Source: Falsochrobactrum shanghaiense
GTDB lineage: Bacteria > Pseudomonadota > Alphaproteobacteria > Rhizobiales > Rhizobiaceae
Length of the DNA stretch: 64,000 nucleotides
NCBI RefSeq assembly: GCF_003149535.1
Contig: NZ_QGDB01000004.1
Span: 188,501-252,500 of the forward strand
Direction: 5' to 3'
Below are positions 56,922-64,000 of this stretch, piece by piece. The position numbers were made by a program, and so were the translations under genes. The notes under the pieces are model-generated. The model saw only the letters and a list, made by a program, of their open reading frames with translations, was not told where the DNA came from and made no database searches. Position 1 is the stretch's first letter. Each line of letters starts with the position of its first letter.

Positions 56922-57509
56922 TCAGTCGTCAAACTTGATGACAGTCTTTCCGCGCGTAATATCCATTGCAAGACGCGACAGTTCCTCCCGGACGGCAATG
57001 GGCATGATGCCCGCCATTTCAACACCGTCTGCCGTAAAATTCTCCTGTTTGATCATGACATTATCCACCGCCGCGAGACGCACCTTTAATAATGCATGAT
57101 CGGAGAAATCGCAGGCAAGCGAAAAGCCCACCACCGGGATCACTTCCGTCTTTTCCGCCTGCCGCAGACATGTAGCGGCAGTGCCGCCATAAGCGCGCAT
57201 CAGACCGCCGCTGCCCAGAAGAATACCACCGAACCAGCGCGTCACCACCACCACGATATTATCGAGCTTCTGGCCATCGATGGCTTGCAGGATCGGCTTG
57301 CCCGCAGTGCCGGTCGGCTCGCCATCATCGCTGAAACGGTAATTCTGTCCCATGCGCCAGGCCCAGCAATTATGCGTTGCTGCAAGATCGGAATGCTGCG
57401 TCAGAAATTCCTTTGCCGCCTGCTCGTTCGTCACCGGGCCGGCGATCGCCAGAAAACGACTCTTCCTGATTTCCTGATCGAAGGTTTCGATGCGGCTGAT
57501 GGTGAACAT
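56922..57509 (-). CDS. yigZ: YigZ/IMPACT-family protein
   Basis: A 195-residue protein of the UPF0029/IMPACT family. The N-terminal domain has KSRFLAIAGPVTNEQAAKEF, HNCWAWRMG, FSDDGEPTGTAGKPIL and VVVTRWFGGILLGSGGLMRA, which define the family. Its biochemical role is not settled; eukaryotic IMPACT acts in translational control. The ATG at 57509 (MFTISRIETF) is preferred over 57545. It is monocistronic as far as visible. Confidence 0.88.
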   Translation of the reverse strand: MFTISRIETFDQEIRKSRFLAIAGPVTNEQAAKEFLTQHSDLAATHNCWAWRMGQNYRFSDDGEPTGTAGKPILQAIDGQKLDNIVVVVTRWFGGILLGSGGLMRAYGGTAATCLRQAEKTEVIPVVGFSLACDFSDHALLKVRLAAVDNVMIKQENFTADGVEMAGIMPIAVREELSRLAMDITRGKTVIKFDD

Positions 57510-57675
57510 GACGCCCCTGTGACTATTTTCCCTGCGGCCTAACATTTTACGTTGCGGATGACGACCCCTTGACGTTTACACGGCATTGCGCGGGAAGATC
57601 GGACGGTATAAGCCAATCTGGAAATGAGCCGCTATTTCATGCTCATATCCAGATGAGTTATCAGGAGATTCGCCG

Positions 57676-58965
57676 ATGTTCGACTTGATCGTGAGAAATG
57701 CAAATCTGCCGGACGGGCGCGAAAAGCAGGACATTCTGGTCAAGGACGGCAAGATCGCCGACATCGTTGCATCAAATGGCGAGCATCAGGCACCCCGTGA
57801 AATCGACGCGACCGACCGGCTGGTGACGCCGCCTTTTGTCGATCCGCATTTTCATATGGATTCAACCCTCTCGCTCGGTATGCCGCGCCTCAATATGTCC
57901 GGAACGCTTCTGGAAGGCATCGCGGTCTGGGGCGAATTGAAGCCATTGCTCACCCGCGAGGCCATGGTCGAGCGCGCGCTGCGCTATTGCGATCTCGCCG
58001 TCAGCCAGGGCCTGCTTGCCATCCGCAGCCATGTGGATGTCAGCGATCCGCGCCTTCTGACCGCCGAAGCGATGATCGAGGTGCGCGAAAAGGTCAAACC
58101 CTATATCGATCTGCAACTGGTCGCCTTTCCGCAGGACGGTTATTACCGCTCGCCCGGCGCCATCGATCTGGTCAATCGTTCTCTGGATATGGGCCTTGAT
58201 ATTGTCGGCGGTATTCCGCATTTCGAACGCACGATGGCGGATGGCGCGGCGTCGCTGGAAGCACTGTGCCGCATTGCCGCCGAGCGCGGCCTGCCGGTCG
58301 ATATTCATTGCGACGAATCCGACGACCCCATGTCGCGCCACGTCGAATCTCTCGCGGCGGAGACAGTGCGTTTCGGCCTGCAGGGCCGCGTTTCGGGGTC
58401 GCATCTCACCTCCATGCATTCCATGGACAATTATTACGCGACCAAGCTGATTGCGCTGATTGCAGAAGCGCAGATGAACGCAATCCCCAATCCGCTCATC
58501 AACATCACCCTTCAGGGCCGCGCCGACACCTATCCCAAGCGCCGCGGCATGACGCGCGTTCCAGAACTCATGGCGGCAGGCGTCAATGTCGCTTTCGGCC
58601 ATGACTGCGTGATGGACCCCTGGTATTCGATGGGTTCAGCAGACATGCTGGAAGTGGGCCATATGGCGCTGCATGTCGCACAAATGACCACGATCGAGGG
58701 CAAGCGTCAGGTTTTCGATGCGCTCACCGTCAATTCCGCCAAGGCGCTGGGGCTTGAAGGCTACGGGCTGGCAAAGGGCTGCAATGCCGATTTCGTCGTC
58801 TTGCAGGCGCGCGATCCGCTCGAAGCGCTGCGCCTGAAGGCGAACCGTCTGGCGGTGGTGCGGCGCGGCAAGGTGATAGCCGAAAATCCGCAACGAGCCG
58901 CCACGCTGCATATTGAAGGGCGCCCAACGCTGATTGACGCCGCCGATTATGCGCCGGTGAACTGA
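57676..58965 (+). CDS. Cytosine deaminase-like amidohydrolase
   Basis: A 429-residue metal-dependent hydrolase of the amidohydrolase superfamily. Metal ligands are seen in VDPHFHMDSTLSL, RSHVDVSDPRL, DIHCDESDDP, GSHLTSMHSMD and AFGHDCVMDPW, matching CodA-type cytosine deaminases. The family converts cytosine to uracil, but related enzymes act on other cyclic amidines. GAGATTCGCCG precedes the ATG. It lies upstream of a nucleoside/purine-type ABC transporter operon, so a base-salvage role is plausible. Confidence 0.82.
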   Translation: MFDLIVRNANLPDGREKQDILVKDGKIADIVASNGEHQAPREIDATDRLVTPPFVDPHFHMDSTLSLGMPRLNMSGTLLEGIAVWGELKPLLTREAMVERALRYCDLAVSQGLLAIRSHVDVSDPRLLTAEAMIEVREKVKPYIDLQLVAFPQDGYYRSPGAIDLVNRSLDMGLDIVGGIPHFERTMADGAASLEALCRIAAERGLPVDIHCDESDDPMSRHVESLAAETVRFGLQGRVSGSHLTSMHSMDNYYATKLIALIAEAQMNAIPNPLINITLQGRADTYPKRRGMTRVPELMAAGVNVAFGHDCVMDPWYSMGSADMLEVGHMALHVAQMTTIEGKRQVFDALTVNSAKALGLEGYGLAKGCNADFVVLQARDPLEALRLKANRLAVVRRGKVIAENPQRAATLHIEGRPTLIDAADYAPVN

Positions 58966-59110
58966 TCGAAACAACTTGAATTCAGGTGCATTTGGGCAAG
59001 AATGCAATTGTTGCCTGTGAAGCCTCGTGCTCAAATGCGAAGCCTTGGGTTCAGAAAGAAGCAACCGGACGCATGAGTATGCGCACCGACAAATCATAAG
59101 AGGGGTCCAC

Positions 59111-60109
59111 ATGACCGATAGAACCAGAAAATCCGCATTCACCCGGCGCGACATTCTCGCCATATCAGCCGCTATTGGCGCAACCGCTTTCACTTCCCGC
59201 GTCCTTGCCGCCGACGAAAAGCTCAAAGTCGCTGGCCTGCACGCTTCGCCGGTCGAAAATGCCTGGAACTCGCGCCTGCATGAAGCGCTCCAGCAGGCTA
59301 ATGATGAAGGCGCAATCGAATATGTCTTTTCGGAAGGGATTTCAGCGAGCGATTATCCCCGCGCCATGCGCGAATATGCCGAACAGGGCATCAAGCTCAT
59401 CGTCGGCGAATCCTATGCCGTCGAACGCGAAGCCCGGCAGGTAGCGGGCGATTATCCGCAAACCACCTTCATCATGGGGTCTTCCGGCAAGCCGCATGGC
59501 GAAAACTTCGGCGTCTTCGGCACCTGGAATCTGGAGTCCGTCTATCTTGCAGGAATGCTTGCAGGTTCGGTGAGCAAGACCGGGACCTTCGGCGCGGTCG
59601 GTGCTGTGCCGATCCCGGAAGTCAATATGCTTATCAACGCTTTCAGGGAAGGCATCAAGGAAACCCGCCCGGATGCCAAATTCATGGCCTCCTTCATCGG
59701 CACTTTCTTTGATCCGCCAAAGGCGCGTGAAGCGGGGCTTGCCCAGATCGACGCGGGCGCCGATGTCCTTCTGGGTGAGCGTATCGGGACGGCAGACGCT
59801 GCCAAGGAGCGCGGCATCAAGGCTGTCGGCTCGCTGCTCGACTACACGCCGCGCTATCCCGATACGGTCTTTGCCAATGCCATGTGGTATTTCCGCCCGA
59901 TCCTCAATGCAGCGATTGCCGATGTGAAGGCCGGACAGCCGACCGGCAAGGACTACACCGACTTCAGCAAGATGAAGGAAGGCGGCAACGACATCGTCTA
60001 TGTCAAGGGCGTCGCCACGGAGGACGCCGAAGCCAAAATGGAAGCGCGCCGCGCCGAGATCAAGGCCGGCACCTTCACTGTGGAGCCGAACACGGCAGAG
60101 CCCAGCTAA
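59111..60109 (+). CDS. BMP-family ABC transporter substrate-binding protein
   Basis: A 332-residue lipoprotein/periplasmic binding protein of the BMP (Med/TmpC) family, which usually binds nucleosides or purine-like ligands. A twin-arginine-like leader is visible (FTRRDILAISAAIGATAF, cleaved near VLA). The mature part includes AGLHASPVENAWNSRLHEAL. The ATG at 59111 has AGGGG upstream. It heads an operon with an amidase, a duplicated ATPase and a permease, so it likely captures the solute that the amidase or deaminase later processes. Confidence 0.85.
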   Translation: MTDRTRKSAFTRRDILAISAAIGATAFTSRVLAADEKLKVAGLHASPVENAWNSRLHEALQQANDEGAIEYVFSEGISASDYPRAMREYAEQGIKLIVGESYAVEREARQVAGDYPQTTFIMGSSGKPHGENFGVFGTWNLESVYLAGMLAGSVSKTGTFGAVGAVPIPEVNMLINAFREGIKETRPDAKFMASFIGTFFDPPKAREAGLAQIDAGADVLLGERIGTADAAKERGIKAVGSLLDYTPRYPDTVFANAMWYFRPILNAAIADVKAGQPTGKDYTDFSKMKEGGNDIVYVKGVATEDAEAKMEARRAEIKAGTFTVEPNTAEPS

Positions 60110-60136
60110 ACAGCAACGGCATGGGGCGGCACAGAT

Positions 60137-61540
60137 ATGGCGAATGATATGAAGCAGCAGGACGCGACCGCGCTCGCCCAGGCGATTGGCAATGGCGACC
60201 TGACTGCCGGTGAAGCCATGGAAGCCGCCCTTGCCGCCGCAGAAAAATGGCAATCGCTGGGCGCGATTGCCCATCTTGATGCAGAACTGGGCCGCGCCAA
60301 TGCGGCCCGCTCTCATGCACGAAATGCCCCCTTCGCAGGCGTTCCCGCGCTGTTCAAGGATCTGGGTGGCCCCTGTGCGGGCCTGCCGATCCGGCTTGGC
60401 TCGCGCGCATTTGCAAATGCCTCGCCGCAACTCGATTCAGAACTTGCCCATCGGCTGCGCGAAGCGGGGCTGAATTTCTTTGGCACAACGACCGTGCCGG
60501 AATTTGGCCTTGCGCTGGCCAGCGAACCGGCAAGCGGCCCGATTGCGCGCCACCCCTTTGACGAAACACTCTCGCCCGCAGGCTCTTCCGGTGGTGCGGC
60601 ATCCGCCGTAGCGCGCGGCATCGTCGCCATAGCCCATGCGACCGATGCAGGTGGCTCCATCCGCGTGCCTGCTGCAACTTGCGGCCTTGTCGGCCTCAAA
60701 CCCAGCCGTGGCGCCATGCCGTCGGGTCCGCATTTTGGCAATTATCTGGCGGGAATTGCCAGCGAATTCGCGCTTTGCCGCTCGGTTCGCGATGCCGCCA
60801 CCCTTTTTCCGCTGCTTGCAGGCAAGGCGGAAGGTTTTCTTCCTGATCCCGAACTGGCCGCAGGCAAACTGCCGCAACATCTTCGCATTGGCATCATCAC
60901 CGGCGATCTGGCCGACTGGCCTATTGCGTCCGAACGCATGCAGACCGTTGCCGGTGCGGCGCGCTTTCTGGAGGCGCAGGGACACACCATCAGCGAAATC
61001 GATGCAGAGAGCTTAGCGCCGCTGGTCGCTGCCAGTGCGCTTGCTTTCGACCGCATCATTTCGGTCAATCTCGCTTGCGCGGTCGCGGCACTCGCGCTTG
61101 ATGAAGACAAGCTCGAACCGTTAACGTATGCCGTGGCCGAGCGGGGTCGCAACTTCAATGCAACGACACTTTACGAGGCGATGAATGGTGCAGTCGCCGC
61201 CACCCATAGCCTCTGGCAGATTTTCCACGACATTGATGTGCTGATAATGCCGATGCTTGGCCGCGCGCCGCTTCCGCTTGGTTCTTTCCCGATGGACCAC
61301 AATGACGTGGAAGCGCATTGGCGCAAAATGACCGCCTTTGCGCCCTATGCGAGCTTAGGCAATATTTCCGGCTTTCCGGCGCTTTCACTTCCCTTTGGCG
61401 AGGATGCGGCGGGCCTGCCGCTTGCCATCCAGCTTATGGCCCCGATGGGTGCCGACAGGATGCTTCTAGCACTGGGCGGACGGCTGGAGGAAGACCAACG
61501 CTGGCAGCACAAATTTCCCGTAGCGGGGTTGAACCAATGA
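60137..61540 (+). CDS. Amidase-signature hydrolase
   Basis: A 467-residue amidase-signature enzyme. The Ser-cisSer-Lys catalytic triad is represented by the lysine in PALFKDLGGP, the serine in PAGSSGGAASAVARG, and the serine in ATDAGGSIRVPAATCGLVG. The family hydrolyses amides or carbamates. It lies between the binding protein and the ATPase genes, and its stop overlaps the ATPase start (ATGA). A cytoplasmic amidase placed inside a transporter operon suggests it acts on the imported compound, whose identity is unknown. Confidence 0.85.
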   Translation: MANDMKQQDATALAQAIGNGDLTAGEAMEAALAAAEKWQSLGAIAHLDAELGRANAARSHARNAPFAGVPALFKDLGGPCAGLPIRLGSRAFANASPQLDSELAHRLREAGLNFFGTTTVPEFGLALASEPASGPIARHPFDETLSPAGSSGGAASAVARGIVAIAHATDAGGSIRVPAATCGLVGLKPSRGAMPSGPHFGNYLAGIASEFALCRSVRDAATLFPLLAGKAEGFLPDPELAAGKLPQHLRIGIITGDLADWPIASERMQTVAGAARFLEAQGHTISEIDAESLAPLVAASALAFDRIISVNLACAVAALALDEDKLEPLTYAVAERGRNFNATTLYEAMNGAVAATHSLWQIFHDIDVLIMPMLGRAPLPLGSFPMDHNDVEAHWRKMTAFAPYASLGNISGFPALSLPFGEDAAGLPLAIQLMAPMGADRMLLALGGRLEEDQRWQHKFPVAGLNQ

Positions 61541-63075
61541 GCAGCACAGTTCTCGAACTGCAAAACATCACCAAGCGCTTTGGCGCACTGACCGCCAATG
61601 ATGATATTTCGCTCAAGCTCGAACGCGGCGAAATCCTCGCTTTCCTTGGCGAAAACGGCGCTGGCAAGACCACACTGATGAATATTCTCTTCGGCCATTA
61701 TGTGCCCGATGAAGGCCGCGTCTTTGTGAAGGGAGCGGAAATTCCGCAAGGCAAACCGCGCGCGGCCATCGATGCAGGTGTGGGCATGGTGCACCAGCAT
61801 TTCACGCTTGCGCCCAATCTCACCGTTCTGGAAAACATCATCACCGGGACGGAAAGCCTGTGGAAGCTGAAATCTGACCGCGCCGGAGCGCACGCGAAAA
61901 TTGCCCGGATTGCCGAGCGTTTCGGCCTCAAGGTCGATCCCGATGCGCGACTGGGCGACCTTTCTGTCGGCGAGCAGCAGCGCGTCGAAATTCTCAAGGC
62001 GCTTTATAATGACGCCGATATTCTGATCCTCGATGAACCGACCGCCGTTCTCACCACGCAGGAAGCCGAAGGGCTGTTCGCGACGCTGAAGGAAATGGCG
62101 CGGCAGGGGCTTTCGCTCATCTTCATTTCGCACAAGCTGCATGAAGTCATGTCGGCGGCGGACCGCATCGTCGTGCTGCGCGGCGGCAGGCTGGTGGCGG
62201 AGCGAAAAGCGCATGAAACCTCCAAGGAGGAACTGGCCGAACTCATGGTCGGACGCCGCGTATCGCGCCCCGCACGCGCCGCAGCAATGCCAGGGGAAAT
62301 CCTGCTCGAAGGCCGCAACGTTACCCTTATCGAAGAGGGTATCGCCCGACTGTCCGAGCTCAATTTTCACGTTCGCGCAGGCGAGACGCTGGGTATTATC
62401 GGGGTTTCCGGCAATGGGCAGGCAGCGCTTGGGCGTCTTGTTTCCGGCCTGAGCCAGCCTGCCAGCGGAGCGCTATCCCTGTTCGGGCAGGAAGTCGCGC
62501 AATTCGACCCACGCCGCTTCGTAGCCCAAGGGGTTGGGCGCATCCCCGAAGACCGCAATGCGGAAGGCACGATCGGCGATCTGACATTATGGGAAAATGC
62601 CGTACTGGAGCGCATACGCGACCCGCAATTTTCCAATGGCCTGCTGGTCAATCGAAATGCAGCCCGCGAATTTACCGATCGTATCATCAAGGGTTTCGAT
62701 GTGCGCGGCGGCACGCCCGACAGCCGCATCCGCCTGCTTTCGGGCGGCAATATGCAAAAGCTCATTTTAGGCCGCAATCTTGAAACCGCACCGCATATTC
62801 TGATTGCCGCGCAGCCCACGCGCGGTCTTGATGAGGGGGCGGTCGCAGCCATCCACCAGCGAATATTGGAGGCGCGCGCCAAAGGAACGGCGGTCCTTCT
62901 CATTTCCGAAGATCTCGATGAAATCATCGGCCTTGCCGACCGGGTGCAGGCCATCGTCAAAGGCCGCCTGTCGCCGCCCATCGATGCGGAAATGGCAAAC
63001 GCGCAAAGGCTGGGGCTGATGATGGCTGGTGAGTGGCAAGGAGCTGAATTAAATGACGCGAAAGGGCTGAATTGA
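61537..63075 (+). CDS. ABC transporter ATP-binding protein (BMP/nucleoside type)
   Basis: A 512-residue duplicated ATPase. The first domain has Walker A GENGAGKTTLMNILFG, signature LSVGEQQRVEILKAL and Walker B ILILDEPTAVL. The second has LSGGNMQKLILGRNL and ILIAAQPTRGLDEG. This is the YufO/NupO-like form found with BMP binding proteins. It overlaps both neighbours (amidase stop and permease start), so the four genes form a tight operon. The ATG at 61537 rather than an upstream start is clear from this coupling. Confidence 0.88.
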   Translation: MSSTVLELQNITKRFGALTANDDISLKLERGEILAFLGENGAGKTTLMNILFGHYVPDEGRVFVKGAEIPQGKPRAAIDAGVGMVHQHFTLAPNLTVLENIITGTESLWKLKSDRAGAHAKIARIAERFGLKVDPDARLGDLSVGEQQRVEILKALYNDADILILDEPTAVLTTQEAEGLFATLKEMARQGLSLIFISHKLHEVMSAADRIVVLRGGRLVAERKAHETSKEELAELMVGRRVSRPARAAAMPGEILLEGRNVTLIEEGIARLSELNFHVRAGETLGIIGVSGNGQAALGRLVSGLSQPASGALSLFGQEVAQFDPRRFVAQGVGRIPEDRNAEGTIGDLTLWENAVLERIRDPQFSNGLLVNRNAAREFTDRIIKGFDVRGGTPDSRIRLLSGGNMQKLILGRNLETAPHILIAAQPTRGLDEGAVAAIHQRILEARAKGTAVLLISEDLDEIIGLADRVQAIVKGRLSPPIDAEMANAQRLGLMMAGEWQGAELNDAKGLN

Positions 63076-64000
63076 TGCGCATCGAACGACGCGAAACAAG
63101 GCCCGTGATTTTGGTGACGACAGCGCCGGTCATCGCCGTTCTGACTGCTTTCGTCCTCGCCGGATTGCTGATTGCGAGCGCTGGCGCGCCGGTTTTCGAA
63201 TCCTTCCGCCAGATCGCTATCGGCGCTTTCGGCAACCGCCTTTCGATCAGCGAAACGCTGACCCGCGCGACACCTTTGATGTTGACCGGACTTGCCGCTG
63301 CCGTTGCCTTCCGCTCGCGGCTGTGGAATATCGGGGCCGAGGGACAACTCTATATGGGTGCGCTCGCGGTCGTGGCTGTGGGTATGCAATTGCAACTCCC
63401 CACCCCCCTGCTGATCCCGATGCTGCTTCTTGCCGGTGCTGTTGCGGGAATGGTGTTCCTGCTCATCCCGCTTGGGCTGCGCTTGCGTTTCGGTGTCGAT
63501 GAAGTGGTCACGACCCTGCTGTTGAATTTCGTCGCCGTGCTGTTCGTCTCAATGATGATCGAAGGGCCGATGAAAGACCCGCTGGCCTTCGGCTGGCCGC
63601 AATCAGAACCCGTGCCCGATGCCGCTGTGCTGCCCAAGATCATGTCAGGCATGCGCCTGCATATCGGCCTGCTGATCGCTATCGCGCTGGCCATCATTCT
63701 CTCCTATGTGCAAAAATATACGGTGTTCGGCCTCGAAACGAAAGCTGCGGGGCTTAACCCTCAAGCGGCCCGTTTTGCGGGCATTCCGCTGGGGCGCACC
63801 TTGATCAAGGTTGCCTGCATCTCCGGTGGTCTGGCCGGTCTTGCGGGCGCAGTGCAGGTGATGGGCGTCAAAGGCTATGTCACCACCGATCTGTCGCCCG
63901 GTTTCGGCTATTCGGGCATCATTGTTGCCATGCTCGCCAATCTCAATCCGATTGGTGCAATCTTCTCCGCGCTTTTTGCCGCCGCCATGTTTGTCGGCGC
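63075..64000 (+). CDS. ABC transporter permease (BMP/nucleoside type), truncated by window end
   Basis: The frame opens MRIERRETRPVILVTTAPVI at the ATPase stop (TGATG) and continues to the right edge, giving about 308 codons without a stop. Hydrophobic segments and the motif RSRLWNIGAEGQLYMGALA identify the YufP/NupP-like permease of BMP-associated transporters. A second permease is expected just beyond the window. Confidence 0.85.
   Translation, partial: MRIERRETRPVILVTTAPVIAVLTAFVLAGLLIASAGAPVFESFRQIAIGAFGNRLSISETLTRATPLMLTGLAAAVAFRSRLWNIGAEGQLYMGALAVVAVGMQLQLPTPLLIPMLLLAGAVAGMVFLLIPLGLRLRFGVDEVVTTLLLNFVAVLFVSMMIEGPMKDPLAFGWPQSEPVPDAAVLPKIMSGMRLHIGLLIAIALAIILSYVQKYTVFGLETKAAGLNPQAARFAGIPLGRTLIKVACISGGLAGLAGAVQVMGVKGYVTTDLSPGFGYSGIIVAMLANLNPIGAIFSALFAAAMFVG

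Overview
The window looks like a stretch of the second chromosome of a Brucella/Ochrobactrum-group alphaproteobacterium. The best evidence is the erythritol locus: eryABCD followed by a DeoR regulator, a TpiA-like and an RpiB-like isomerase, then convergent fba and fbp, with a divergent eryEFG-type ABC transporter. This arrangement is characteristic of that group. The DNA is GC-rich throughout, except for one clearly AT-richer island at about 43.8-47.3 kb.

Layout. 0-5 kb: glycolate oxidase glcDEF (minus) with divergent LysR and GntR regulators. 5-7.5 kb: rsmE and gshA. 7.5-12.4 kb: synthesis genes for the osmolyte N-acetylglutaminylglutamine amide (M42 peptidase, asnO, ngg). 12.4-21.1 kb: a seven-gene minus-strand operon with a DUF2291 protein, three ABC transporter genes, a DeoR regulator, an FGGY kinase and a GlpD-like dehydrogenase. 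21.6-28.8 kb: erythritol catabolism to erythrose-4-phosphate. 28.9-31 kb: fba and class I fbp. 31.4-36.5 kb: a phosphodiesterase plus a ugp-like ABC importer behind a PHO-box-like repeat. 36.6-41 kb: class Ib ribonucleotide reductase nrdHIEF behind a cobalamin riboswitch. 41-43.7 kb: nnrS, pseudoazurin and a Crp/Fnr regulator (nitrogen-oxide/low-oxygen theme).

43.8-47.3 kb is the most striking part. It holds a full-length class II lanthipeptide synthetase (LanM). Upstream of it on the same strand, separated by a strand-specific terminator hairpin, is an unannotated 42-codon ORF. Its C-terminus carries two SxxC motifs and looks like a lanthipeptide core. No LanT/C39 protease is visible; the divergent neighbour is an SbmA/BacA-like ABC transporter with a fused ATPase.

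49.3-56.7 kb: a GT-C-like membrane glycosyltransferase convergent with a five-gene operon (HAD-UbiA fusion, DprE1-like oxidase, small DMT protein, SDR epimerase, class III aminotransferase). The operon resembles polyprenyl-phosphate-arabinose synthesis but with an aminotransferase added. 56.9-64 kb: a YigZ-family protein, a cytosine-deaminase-like amidohydrolase, and a BMP-family nucleoside-type ABC transporter with an embedded amidase; the window ends inside its first permease gene. No rRNA, tRNA, CRISPR array or insertion sequence was seen.
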